Shown: positions 25,685-35,100 of the stretch, in pieces
Layout: the number at the start of each line of letters is the position of its first letter
Numbering within the stretch: position 1 is the stretch's first letter
Source of the DNA: Chloroflexi bacterium UBA6077
GTDB lineage: Bacteria > Chloroflexota > UBA6077
Direction of reading: 5' to 3'
Assembly (NCBI GenBank): GCA_002436065.1
Contig: DIXP01000031.1
Location: 1-59,332, forward strand
Length of the DNA: 59,332 nt
The notes under the pieces: model-generated
The model's database searches: none
Seen by the model: the letters and a program-made list of their open reading frames with translations, nothing else
What the model was told of the DNA's origin: nothing
Made by a program: the position numbers and the translations under genes

Positions 25685-26425
25685 TCAGGATTCCACCACC
25701 TCTCTGCCCAGCACCTTCTTCAACTCCTCCACCTTCTCCGGTGACAGGATGGGCTTGGCCCTCCGGACGACGGTCTTCAAGTCCTTGGAGTGCATGACCG
25801 GCAGGGGAGCATTACGCACCTGCAGGTTAACCCCGGGATTGGTGAAGACGATGACAGGCCGTGCTTCCAACCCCTCGATCAACTCCTCGGGGCCGTGCTT
25901 CCTCAGATAGGTCGCCAGCTTGGTCATGGCGATGCGCACGTCGGCGAAAGGATCGCCCAGGGTGCCCTCTGCCAGAAAACGGATGACGCTGCTTTTGACA
26001 TCGCCTCGGGACCACTTATTCCCATCGAACCGTACAGTGCCGCCGTTGGGCTTGGGGACCAAGACGAACAGCCCGCCGGGGCCCAGCAGGATATGGTCTG
26101 GCAGCTCGGAGCCGGGGTAGTTGAACAGGGTGTAGCGGTTGTCGGCAGTGCGAAGGGCTGGTATCAACCACTGGTCCTGCCGGAAGCGCGGTCCCCACCG
26201 GCGAGTGAAGGTGCGGCCGTAGCTGAGCAGCAAGAAGGCTCCGATCATGCAGCCATAGGCCACGAAGATGGCTATCTGGCCGTAGAGGGCATTCGTCCTG
26301 CCCAGGTTCTCATACAGCAGGGAGAGCAGAAAACCCACCGCCAGTAGACCCATCGAGCCGAAGTTGGCAATGTTGCCTCTCCTGGTTCTGCTGCGCACAT
26401 AGCTGTCGTTGGTCACTGTCTGCAT
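25685..26425 (-). CDS. membrane-anchored NERD-like protein
   Basis: 246 residues. Two membrane helices (about 24-44 and 50-70) lead to a soluble domain resembling the nuclease-related domain: 'RQDQWLIPALRTADNRYTLF', 'ILLGPGGLFVLVPKPNGGTV', and a second half 'GLEARPVIVFTNPGVNLQV'. In related proteins the strand-loop-strand ending 'G.FVI..K...G' carries catalytic residues; here the Glu/Gln-x-Lys pattern is replaced by 'PKPNGG', so nuclease activity is doubtful. It lies 14 bases after fabF, so is in the same transcript. Its role next to lipid synthesis genes is unknown. Confidence 0.65.
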   Translation of the reverse strand: MQTVTNDSYVRSRTRRGNIANFGSMGLLAVGFLLSLLYENLGRTNALYGQIAIFVAYGCMIGAFLLLSYGRTFTRRWGPRFRQDQWLIPALRTADNRYTLFNYPGSELPDHILLGPGGLFVLVPKPNGGTVRFDGNKWSRGDVKSSVIRFLAEGTLGDPFADVRIAMTKLATYLRKHGPEELIEGLEARPVIVFTNPGVNLQVRNAPLPVMHSKDLKTVVRRAKPILSPEKVEELKKVLGREVVES

Positions 26426-26439
26426 CGATTCACCCGTTT

Positions 26440-27723
26440 CTAGGCTTTGTACTTCCTATACATCAGACAGGCATTCTGGCCGCCGAAGCCGAAGGAGTTC
26501 TTCAAGGCAATCTTGATGTCGGCCCTCCGCCCAACCTTGGGCACGTAGTCCAGGTCGCACTCGGGATCGGGCAGCTCCAGGTTGATGGTTGGGTGGACGT
26601 AGCCCTCCCATAGGGACAGGATAGTCGCCACCGACTCAATCGCCCCCGATGCCCCCAGCAGGTGGCCTATCATGGACTTGGTGGAGCTGATTGGTACCCT
26701 GTACGCATGATCCCCGAACACCCGCTTGATTGCCTTGGTCTCTGTCACGTCGTTGAGTGGGGTGGATGTGCCGTGGGCGTTGATGTAATCCACCTCCTCC
26801 GGCATTACTCCTGCGTCGTCCAGGGCAGCCTGCATCGCTCGGACTGCCCCATCGCCGTCGGGATCCGGGGCAACCATATGGTAAGCGTCCGCCGTGGCTC
26901 CGAAGCCCACCAGCTCCGCGTAGATCCGAGCGCCCCTGGCAAGGGCATGCTCCAGCAACTCGATCACCAGGACGGCCGCCCCCTCGCCCGGCACGAAGCC
27001 ATCCCTGCCCACGTCGAAGGGCCGACTCGCGTGCTTTGGGTCGTCGTTGCGAGTGGAGAGGGCGCGGCAGGCACAGAACCCGGCGAGCCCCAGCGCACAG
27101 ATGGACGCATCGCTCCCTCCCACCAGCATCGCGTCCGCGGTACCTCGCCTGATGGCCTCCAGCCCCTCACCTATGGCCTGGGTCCCGGCAGCGCAGGCTG
27201 TAACCGTAGTGGAATTATACCCCTTGGCGCCGAATATCCGGCTAATCTGAGCCGCGCCCATGTTGGGCAGCATGGATGGGATGAAGAAGGGGCTTACCCG
27301 GCCCGGCCCCCTTTCGAGCAGCACCTGGTGTTCCTCGGTCAGGACGCCCATGCTGCCGATGCCGGTACCCACGTGGACCCCCACCCGGTGGGCCTCCGCT
27401 GGATCGATAGTATAGTTGGCGTCCTGCACAGCCATCCTGGCGGCCGCCACGGCGAACTGGCTGAAGCGAGCCATGCGGCGCGCCTCCTTGGGGTCCATCC
27501 AATCCCCGGCCCTGAAGTCCCTGACCTCCCCAGCCATCTGGGCGGGGTAGGCGCTCGGGTCGAAGTGACTGATCCTGTCGATGTTGGTCTTACCCTCTTT
27601 GAGGCCCCGCCAGAAGGTCTCGGCGCCAAGGCCCAGGGAGCTTACTACCCCCATGCCGGTGACCATCACCCGGCGTCTTTGACCGATAGACTCCTCATGC
27701 CGAGGGGAAAGGGTGTCATCCAT
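26440..27723 (-). CDS. fabF: beta-ketoacyl-ACP synthase II
   Basis: 427 residues from ATG 27723 (GGGGAGGA upstream). Catalytic triad is intact: Cys177 in 'VTACAAGTQAIGE', His in 'NAHGTSTPLND' (about 318) and His in 'KSMIGHLLGASGA' (about 354). It condenses malonyl-ACP with acyl-ACP in fatty acid elongation. The N-terminus has an extra 18 polar residues before 'VMVTGMGVVSSLG'. Placed 107 bases after plsX on the same strand. FabH, FabD and ACP genes that often accompany it are not in the window. Confidence 0.95.
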   Translation of the reverse strand: MDDTLSPRHEESIGQRRRVMVTGMGVVSSLGLGAETFWRGLKEGKTNIDRISHFDPSAYPAQMAGEVRDFRAGDWMDPKEARRMARFSQFAVAAARMAVQDANYTIDPAEAHRVGVHVGTGIGSMGVLTEEHQVLLERGPGRVSPFFIPSMLPNMGAAQISRIFGAKGYNSTTVTACAAGTQAIGEGLEAIRRGTADAMLVGGSDASICALGLAGFCACRALSTRNDDPKHASRPFDVGRDGFVPGEGAAVLVIELLEHALARGARIYAELVGFGATADAYHMVAPDPDGDGAVRAMQAALDDAGVMPEEVDYINAHGTSTPLNDVTETKAIKRVFGDHAYRVPISSTKSMIGHLLGASGAIESVATILSLWEGYVHPTINLELPDPECDLDYVPKVGRRADIKIALKNSFGFGGQNACLMYRKYKA

Positions 27724-27829
27724 AGCATCCTCCCCTATGAAACGGGTCGCGAACCCAATATGTTGTGTCCTCTAGCCGCTCCACCGTTAGTGGTGGGTGT
27801 GGCCTTGAGGTTGGCTCTTGATGGTTGGT

Positions 27830-28837
27830 CTATCTGGTGACAGCCAGGCTACCGGCTATCGTTTCCACGAGCTTGTGGTCTACCGCCTGTCTGGCAACTC
27901 GAACGGCATTCTTGATCGCCACGGCGTTGGATCGCCCGTGAGCGATGATCACCACGCCATTAACACCCAGGAGGGGCGCACCCCCGAACTCGGCGTAGTC
28001 CAGATGCTTCTTGACGCGACGGAAAGCGGGCTTCAAGACCGCGGCAGCAAGCTTGTTGACCAGGCTGGAGGACAGCTCCGCCTTGAGAATATCCAGGAGG
28101 GAGGTAACCGCCCCCTCGCTCGCCTTGAGCAGGACGTTGCCGGTGAAGCCGTCGCACACCACGACGTCGGCCGCGTCTTGCGATACATCCTTCCCCTCGA
28201 TGTTCCCAATGAAGTTGATGGGGGCTGCTTTCATCAGGGGATAGGCGCTCTGCACGAGCTGGTTGCCCTTGGTCTCCTCCTCGCCGTTGCTCAAGAGGCC
28301 CACCCTGGGGTTGCTCACGCCGAAGACCCGCTCCATGTAGGCACTGCCCATCTGGGCAAACTGCACCAGATACTCGGGCTTGCAGTCCGCGTTGGCACCG
28401 ATATCCAGCAGGAAGCACTTGCCGGTGGTAGTGGGGAACACCGACCCGATGGCCGGCCTCTCGATCCCATGGATCCGGCCCAGCCCGAAGAGGGCCCCTG
28501 CCATGACGGCGCCGCTGTTCCCCGCCGAGACGAAGGCCGATGCCTGCCCCTGCTTCACCAGACCGATCCCCACGGCGATGGAGGACTGGCGCTTCCTGCG
28601 GAGGGCGTCGGAGGCGTGCTCCCCCATCTCCACAACCTCCTCGGCATGGACGACGGAGAGGCTGAGCCCGGAGCTGTCGTGCCTGGAGAGCTCCGCCTTG
28701 ATCTCATCGGAACGGCCTACCAGGACGACCTCCACGCCCAGCTCTCGCGCGGCCATCACCGCCCCCTCGATCACTACGGCCGGGGCATGGTCCCCCCCCA
28801 TGGCATCCAGGGCAATCCGCGTGGTGGACTGGGACAA
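27830..28837 (-). CDS. plsX: phosphate acyltransferase PlsX
   Basis: 335 residues from TTG 28837, with AGGAGGAG seven bases upstream; the frame continues to 28963 but PlsX proteins begin at the 'RIALDAMGGDHAP' strand. Other hallmarks: 'MGEHASDALRRKR', 'SAGNSGAVMAGALFGLGRI', 'LLDIGANADCKPE', 'VVCDGFTGNVLLKASEG', 'YAEFGGAPLLGVNG'. It makes acyl-phosphate from acyl-ACP for phosphatidic acid synthesis at the membrane. First gene of the group plsX, fabF, NERD-like, thioesterase. Confidence 0.96.
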   Translation of the reverse strand: MSQSTTRIALDAMGGDHAPAVVIEGAVMAARELGVEVVLVGRSDEIKAELSRHDSSGLSLSVVHAEEVVEMGEHASDALRRKRQSSIAVGIGLVKQGQASAFVSAGNSGAVMAGALFGLGRIHGIERPAIGSVFPTTTGKCFLLDIGANADCKPEYLVQFAQMGSAYMERVFGVSNPRVGLLSNGEEETKGNQLVQSAYPLMKAAPINFIGNIEGKDVSQDAADVVVCDGFTGNVLLKASEGAVTSLLDILKAELSSSLVNKLAAAVLKPAFRRVKKHLDYAEFGGAPLLGVNGVVIIAHGRSNAVAIKNAVRVARQAVDHKLVETIAGSLAVTR

Positions 28838-29012
28838 CGGTAGACTCCTCCTGGCAAATGGGGCAGATCCGTGGGTTGGTGCTATCTGTCCATGTAGTAT
28901 AGCCTGGGGAGTGGTGAGGCGCCAGTAGCCAGAAAGAGGTAGTAGGGATGCACCCTCGTGCATCCCTACTACCTACCGGCGATGGAAGGCCGACGGCCTT
29001 CGGTTAGATCCC

Positions 29013-29219
29013 TCAACCACCGCGAGAGGGGGCACAGCTGGATGCGCTGGTGAAAGAGCCCCCTGTGGATCCAGTGGAGACGCCGAAGACGGAGACCTGA
29101 CGCTCCACCTCTTCAGCATCGCACTTGGGACAGCGGACATCTACCTGGCCGGAACTGGTGCGGACGAGCTTCTCGAAGCGCTCCCCGCACACTGAGCATC
29201 GATATTCGTAGATGGGCAC
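29013..29219 (-). CDS. FmdB-family zinc-ribbon protein
   Basis: 68 residues from GTG 29219 (GGAGG at the right distance; the ORF extends to 29261 but without a site). 'PIYEYRCSVCGERFEKLVRT' and 'VRCPKCDAEEVERQVSVFG' give two CxxC pairs of a small zinc ribbon followed by a Ser/Gly-rich tail with one more Cys. FmdB-type proteins are putative regulators or chaperones of one-carbon or metal enzymes; function is poorly known. Its promoter carries a CsoR/CstR-type palindrome, suggesting metal- or persulfide-responsive expression. Confidence 0.85.
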   Translation of the reverse strand: MPIYEYRCSVCGERFEKLVRTSSGQVDVRCPKCDAEEVERQVSVFGVSTGSTGGSFTSASSCAPSRGG

Positions 29220-29256
29220 GGACGACCTCCACGACTCGGCAGCGAGATTTAACCCA

Positions 29257-29286
29257 AGCATACCCCTAGGGGGTATATCTTGTCAA
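29257..29286 (-). promoter_or_regulatory. promoter of the FmdB gene with CsoR/CstR-like operator
   Basis: Minus-strand TTGACA (29281-29286) and TATGCT (29257-29262) are 18 bases apart. Between and across them, 29260-29276 is a perfect 7-bp palindrome ATACCCC-TAG-GGGGTAT, the G/C-tract type bound by CsoR, CstR and FrmR-family repressors. A bound repressor would cover the promoter. No csoR-like gene is in the window. Confidence 0.6.
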
Positions 29287-29311
29287 GGCCCTGCGCCCCA
29301 CACAACGACAA

Positions 29312-29345
29312 AGGCGAGGGCTCAAAGTCTTGAGAGCCCTCGCCT
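29312..29345 (-). terminator. intrinsic terminator of the structured RNA
   Basis: Eleven-bp GC-rich stem (AGGCGAGGGCT with its complement) extended by a 3-5 bp inner helix, followed on the minus strand by UUUGUCGUU. It lies 26 bases before the FmdB promoter, insulating the two units. Confidence 0.75.
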
Positions 29346-29517
29346 CTAATCGCGCGTCCCGCTCCCGAAAGAGCAGGGATTTGGCCAGGTTCCCCCTGGA
29401 AGGGGAATAAAGCGTTAGGAGCTACACAACCGCACTCGGTTTTACCTCGCCACTCCGTTCATCACGGGATCCCATTCGGCATCTCACGACGCCCAGCCTC
29501 GCTGCCTAACCTTTATC
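29312..29517 (-). ncRNA. unassigned structured non-coding RNA, about 205 nt
   Basis: A strong promoter (29524-29553) and a terminator (29312-29345) bracket a region with no ORF. Starting near GGATAAAGG (29518), the RNA folds with a long closing stem: 29505-29518 pairs with 29404-29419 (CCUAAC and UUUAUUCC blocks, one bulge), enclosing about 85 nt with smaller hairpins such as CCCGUGAUGAACGG. A second hairpin-rich part follows (CCCUGCUC...GAGCGGG) before the terminator. It is not tRNA, 5S, SRP, RNase P, tmRNA or any riboswitch class I recognise; 6S-like function is conceivable from the size and closed stem. Confidence 0.6.
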
Positions 29518-29523
29518 CGATCT

Positions 29524-29553
29524 ATTATAAGCAGATAGGGGTCATTATGTCAA
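29524..29553 (-). promoter_or_regulatory. strong sigma-70-type promoter of the structured RNA
   Basis: Consensus TTGACA (29548-29553) and TATAAT (29524-29529) on the minus strand with an 18-base spacer. Both hexamers are perfect, which is unusual in this window and fits an abundant RNA. Confidence 0.75.
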
Positions 29554-29602
29554 TGCTTCCACGGCCCATTTTTCACCGAGTTTTTCAGATCCCTGTCGTG
29601 GA

Positions 29603-31672
29603 CTACCAGTTGAGTGGCAACTCCAGCCCACTCAATGCCATCTCCCCCAGCCTCTCCATCTGCACGCGGAACTGCCGCCGGGGGGTAGCCGACCCAGGCA
29701 GCAGACCGTCGGCATCGTTCTCCGGGTAGTACGCCAGCACGGCGCCCTGGAAGCGTTGAGTCCAGCGACCATTCCTCACCTTCGGCTCCTCCTTTGGAAA
29801 CCCGAAGGTGTCTATCCCGCCGTACCTATCGAAGAACTCCTTGAAGTGGATAGCCGTGCCGTCGGGTGCGTAGTCGGCCACGTAGTGGCCCAGGCCCCGT
29901 CCAGGCGCATCCGGGAAGTAGGTCGGCTCGCCCTTGGGTCGGCTCCGAGGGTCGTTGGCGTTCACCGCCGGCTCCTGAGACGCGGGGTACAGCAGATTCA
30001 CCAGGAGGCGGCGCTGGATCCGGTGGTCCGGCGGGTTCTCCGGGTGCCATTCAAAGACGGCCCGCTGGTAGTATTGGACGTACTGGGCGCCTCCAGCGGG
30101 GTCCGGCCGTACCGTCCCCAGGGGGTGCCCCAGCACCTCCGCGCCGCCATGAGCCCGGTAGTAGTTGAGCCAATCCCCCGAAACCGGGTAGCCGGTCTCG
30201 GGAGAAACCCAGACTGAGTTGGGGTCCGTCCCCGGTATCGACCAATCCTGATTGGGAACCACCCGGCTCACGGTGGACCTCCCCCTCTCCTCCACCAACA
30301 GCATGGGGCTCCCGCCGATGTGGAACCAATCCGCGGCGCCGGGGACGGTGTTGGCGGTGGCACCGGCCAGATCCAAGAAGAACTTCCCGTCCTTCGCGCC
30401 TATCTGCCGCTCGTGGCCGTATTTGTCCACCAGCAGCCCCAGGGGGGCTCGCGCCGGCAGGGTTACCTGGGTCGCGGCCGCGGAGAGGTTCCATAGGACC
30501 GTCACCCAGTCGTCCTGCCTCTCCAGCTTCACCCCAGCCACAGTGCCCTCCCGGTGGAGACTGGCGCCCTTCACGCCCGACATGTAGCGGGTGATGACCT
30601 GATAGGCTTGATAGCTGGGCCTGAGGGAGGCACCGGAATCGGATCGGACCAGACCGTAAGGCTCTGCGCCTGGCCGGTCGAAGTCGTCCTGCATCTTGTA
30701 GACGGAGACACGGTCCACTCCGGCGCCGATGGCCGAGGCAAACGCCTGGATCAGGTAGGATGCCTGCTCGTCCATGGAGGCGCGGAAGCTATCGCGCCCC
30801 AGCCTCACCCCAGCGTCGTCCCACGGGACGGCGTTGGTCTCGGTCACCCAGATTGGCTTGTCCAGTTCGTACTCCCGCATGATCCTCTTGAACAGGTTGG
30901 GCACGTCCACCAGGTCGTGAGGGTTGCCGTACATGTGGATGTTGGCGACGTCGAAGTAGAAGCCGTTCGCCCTGGCCGTCGGGTCCTGGCTGGCCACCCT
31001 GAGGAATCGCTTGAAGTACTGCTCCCGGCCAAACTGCTGGTCCCACCAGTAGGTGAGGCCCGCCAGGATGATCTTACTGTTGGGGTTGGATGCCCTGGCG
31101 GCCTGACTAGCCACCTTCACCAGCTGATAGTACTGCTCCACGGAGCCGTTCCACTGCTCCATCTTGTTGTTGTTGTTCCAGATGTCGGGCTCGTTCCAGA
31201 TTATCCACTCATCTATCCGCCCCGCGTACTGGGCCGTCAGGCGGCGCATGAAGTAACCCCAGTAGTTGTCCGGGTGGTCCCATGGAAGGTCCAGGTTGTG
31301 GGGCGCGGCGTTCGGGTCCGTGCCCGCCAGCCATTCCGGCGTGCCCAGCACCACGCCCACTACCTTACGCCCCTCCGCCAGCTCCAGAGCGAGGTGGGAA
31401 TCGGGGAACCAGCGGTTGCCCTCCCAATCGTTGCGGGACTTGGGCTGGAAGTGGTCCCAACGGAATATCACCCTCTCCCAGGACACGCCGGCCTCCCTTG
31501 CGCGGACGGGGGCCGTGTATGCCTCCACCGCGCCGAATCGCACCTCCCTGGCGGGCGGGGTTGGGTTTGGATCGGTGCTGAGGGCAAGGGCGGATGAAGG
31601 CCCCCGGGTCATTAGAAGAAGGAAGAGGATCGATGCGGTACACAGGGTGGGAAGGATTTGTAGCAGACGCAA
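29603..31672 (-). CDS. secreted glycoside-hydrolase-like protein (GH5/GH39 clan A type)
   Basis: 689 residues from TTG 31672 (GCGAGG nine bases upstream; longer frame to 31714). Signal peptide 'LLQILPTLCTASILFLLL', then a TIM-barrel: 'EWIIWNEPDIW' supplies the acid/base Glu161 and 'PIWVTETNAVPW' the nucleophile Glu278, the clan GH-A pattern. A beta-sandwich follows (about 365-470), then a C-terminal region with three copies of a 'GHPLG/FGFPKEE...QYFQRAxFEYHPEN' type module common in Chloroflexota. Probably cleaves an extracellular polysaccharide or arabinoside; substrate not evident. Divergent from the multicopper oxidase gene across about 450 bases. Confidence 0.8.
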   Translation of the reverse strand: MRLLQILPTLCTASILFLLLMTRGPSSALALSTDPNPTPPAREVRFGAVEAYTAPVRAREAGVSWERVIFRWDHFQPKSRNDWEGNRWFPDSHLALELAEGRKVVGVVLGTPEWLAGTDPNAAPHNLDLPWDHPDNYWGYFMRRLTAQYAGRIDEWIIWNEPDIWNNNNKMEQWNGSVEQYYQLVKVASQAARASNPNSKIILAGLTYWWDQQFGREQYFKRFLRVASQDPTARANGFYFDVANIHMYGNPHDLVDVPNLFKRIMREYELDKPIWVTETNAVPWDDAGVRLGRDSFRASMDEQASYLIQAFASAIGAGVDRVSVYKMQDDFDRPGAEPYGLVRSDSGASLRPSYQAYQVITRYMSGVKGASLHREGTVAGVKLERQDDWVTVLWNLSAAATQVTLPARAPLGLLVDKYGHERQIGAKDGKFFLDLAGATANTVPGAADWFHIGGSPMLLVEERGRSTVSRVVPNQDWSIPGTDPNSVWVSPETGYPVSGDWLNYYRAHGGAEVLGHPLGTVRPDPAGGAQYVQYYQRAVFEWHPENPPDHRIQRRLLVNLLYPASQEPAVNANDPRSRPKGEPTYFPDAPGRGLGHYVADYAPDGTAIHFKEFFDRYGGIDTFGFPKEEPKVRNGRWTQRFQGAVLAYYPENDADGLLPGSATPRRQFRVQMERLGEMALSGLELPLNW

Positions 31673-31714
31673 CGGCAAGCACCTCGCTAGCAGGAGTGGA
31701 CCGTCAACCACCAC

Positions 31715-32123
31715 ACAGTCAGTGCAATCAACGGCCGAGCGGAACGGAGAGGATTCTTCGTCTCGCTCCCTAGACTAGCACGCTGGACGGCTGTCTACAA
31801 CTACCAGATGGCTGCGTGATGGCCGGCACCCGGTTATTTGTCCAGGGTTCCAGGTCGCGGTTTCTTAGTCTTTCTTAAGCCTATCGCGACAGAAAACCAA
31901 GGCCTTGTCAATTATTCTTGTTCGTTTACCACCATCCTCCTGGATTCTCCAGGTTGGCTCTGCCAACCTGAGTCCTGCCCTGCTGACAACTCCGTCATTT
32001 CGCATCCACCTCTGAGGGCACAACCAAGTATTAGAGGCATTCACCATGCATCTGGAGCCCAGGAGCCAGGTAGCTGTTGCTCAACATTTCGACAAGTCAA
32101 AGAGACGAAAGGATAGTTGACCG
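31715..32123. other. non-coding divergent gap
   Basis: About 400 bases between the glycoside-hydrolase and oxidase starts. It must hold both promoters, but no hexamer pair or palindrome stands out. A short 'ccaggttggc...gccaacctg' inverted repeat (31949-31970) is the only structure seen. Confidence 0.35.
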
Positions 32124-35100
32124 TTGAAACGATGGATCGCTCTTGTCACCATAGTGATTCTCCTGGCGCAGGCGGTTCTCATCGGACGAGCCGAGCAGGC
32201 AAATGCCGCACCAATCCCGCCGAACGATAACGGCCTGGCTCAGCAGGCCAAGCAGAGGGTATCTCAAGCCGAAAGGCAGGCCGCTGCCGACCGGGCCAAA
32301 GCCAAGGGCGGGAAGGTAGCAACCCGGCAGGCGGCAGCGGCTTCCCGTGCCAGGGTCGCTCCCCTAGCCATGGGCGCCGCCCCACACTACTACGGCCCTT
32401 ACCCCAACTACGCCAACAGCCCCCTGCGCATGTCCGATGCCGTCATCGACTTCACTGAGGGAGGCGGCTCAGGGGCAGCGGCTGTCGCCACGGTCGATGG
32501 TACAACGGGCGCCATCACGGCCGTCACCGTGACGGCAGGAGGCAGCGGCTACACCGCCCCTCCTGCCGTCAACATCACCAGCCCCCTTGCCGGTGGCTCC
32601 GGCGCCGCCGCTAATGCCACCATCACCAATGGTGCCGTCACTGCCGTGACCGTCAAGAGCGGCGGATCCGGCTATCTCACGCCGGGCACAGCCATCAGGA
32701 AGTTCGTGGATGACCTTCCCCTGGTCGGTCCCTCGGGGGCCAACAAACTCGGCCAGTACATCCCCGTCGCCGTTCCAGATATCACCACTTACCCAGGCTC
32801 CGACTACTACGAGATAGGGGTGGTGCAATACCGGGAGAAGATGCACTCCGACCTGCCTGCCACGCTCTTGCGCGGCTACGTCCAGCTTTCCACCGGCGTG
32901 GTCCCTGGAGCCAAGCTCGCACTGGCTAACGACAATCTGGATGGGACCTCTACCCCCATCACCATCGATGGAAAGCCGGTCCTGGCGGTGGATAGAGCCC
33001 ACTACCTGGGTCCCTTGATCAACGCCACCAGGGACAAGCCCGTGCGGATCCTCTTCCGCAACCTCCTGCCCACCGGCCAGGGTGGAGACCTCTTCCTGCC
33101 CGTGGACACCACCGTCATGGGTTCAGGCATGGGGCCAGACATGGGGGGCATGATGGAGATGGACCCGCAGAACCCCATGTGCGACAGGACCCCGAAGCCT
33201 GCGGGATGCTATGCCGAGAATAGAGCCACCCTCCATCTCCACGGGGGCATCACCCCCTGGATCAGCGATGGAACTCCTCATCAGTGGATCACTCCAGCAG
33301 GGGAGAAGACCACCTACCCCAAGGGGGTGAGCGTGGAGAACGTCCCCGACATGCCCGATCCGGGACCCGGGGCTATGACCTTCTTCTACTCCAACCAGCA
33401 GAGTGCCAGGCTGCTCTTCTACCACGACCACTCCTGGGGCATCACCCGCCTGAACGTCTATGCGGGCGAGGCCGCTCCTTACATCATCACCGATCCCATG
33501 GAGCAGAGCCTCATCTCCGCCGGTACCATCCCTGCCGACCAGATCCCCCTGGTCATCCAGGACAAGACCTTCGTGCCCAGCCCGGCCCAGCTCGCGGTCT
33601 CAGACCCGACCTGGAACAGCGCCAGGTGGGGCGGTGAGGGCAACCTCTGGTTGCCTCACGTCTACATGCCGGCCCAAAACCCCGGCGATAGCTCCGGCGT
33701 CAACCAGTTCGGTCGCTGGGCCTATGGCCCCTGGTTCTGGCCGCCCACCAACGACATCCAGTACCCGCCCATCGACAACCCCTACTACGACCCGCAATGC
33801 GACACCCAGACTCAGTGGTGCGAACCGCCTAAGATCCCAGGGGTACCCTATCTCTCCATGGGGATGGAGTCGTTTCACGACACTCCCCTGGTCAACGGCA
33901 CGGCCTACCCTACGGTCACGCTGCAGCCCAAGTCCTACCGATTCAGGGTCCTGAACGCGGCCAACGACCGCTTCTTCAACCTGCAGCTCTACAAAGCCGA
34001 TGCCTCGGGAACCGAGGTCAAGCTCGACCCCGCTCTAGTCGCGGCCGCCCTGACTGACCCCACGGTCTTCCCTACTCCCGATATGTCCGCCGCTGGCCCG
34101 GACTGGATCCAGATCGGCACCGAGGGCGGCTTCCTGCCCGCTCCGGTGGTCATCCCTGCCCAGCCCATCACCTGGGTAGCAGACCCGACGGTGTTCAACG
34201 CCGGCAACGTGGACAAGCACTCACTCTTGCTCGGCCCTGCCGAGAGGGTGGATGTGATCGTCGACCTCTCCAAGTTCGCGGGGCAAACCCTGATCCTCTA
34301 CAACGATGCCCCGGCGGCTTTCCCCGCCCGCGATCCGCGCTATGACTACTACACGGGCAACCCGGACCTGAGGGACACCGGTGGAGCAGCTTCCACCCTT
34401 GCGGGCTACGGCCCCAACACCCGCACCGTGATGCAGATCAAGGTGGCCTCCGCCACGCCTGATCGGGCGTTCGATCTGGCTGCCCTGGAGACGGCGTTCA
34501 AGTCCACCAAACTTGGTGGCCAGGGCGTCTTCGAGAACGCCCAGAACCCGATCATCGTGGGCCAGGGCGCCTACAACTCCGCCTACGGCTCATCCTTCAG
34601 AGACAGTGCCCCCCTGGACGGATTCGCCAGGATCACCGACTTCTCGCTGACCTTCAACACCCTCCTGGGCCAGGGTCCGACCCAAACCATGACCATGCCC
34701 TTCCAGCCGAAGGCGATCCAGGACGAGATGGGGGAGGCATTCGAGCAGGAATACGGGCGGATGAGCGGCAATCTCGGCCTGGAGGTACCGCTGACCCAGG
34801 CAGGGACTAAGCAGAACCTCATCCTGTACCCCTACGTGAACCCGGCTAGCGAGATCCTCAAGGGGGTCGAGTTACCCGCCGGTGCAACGGTGACCCCCAT
34901 ATCCACGGCAGATGACGGTACCCAGATCTGGAAGATCACCCACAACGGGGTGGACACCCACCCGATCCACTGGCACCTCTTCGACGTGCAGCTGCTGAAC
35001 AGGGTTGGCTGGGACGGTATCATTCGGCCGCCCGATGCCAACGAATTGGGCTGGAAGGACACATTGAGGGTGAGCCCTCTGGAGGACACCATCGTGGCCT

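Noticed and set aside
29346..29520. T-box or amino-acid riboswitch leader
   Set aside because: No T-box sequence (AGGGUGGNACCGCG) or specifier loop, and the next gene has its own promoter after a terminator.
30554..31597. 347-codon open frame on the plus strand
   Set aside because: Lies fully opposite the glycoside-hydrolase gene and looks like codon-bias shadow (Val/His/Leu-rich).
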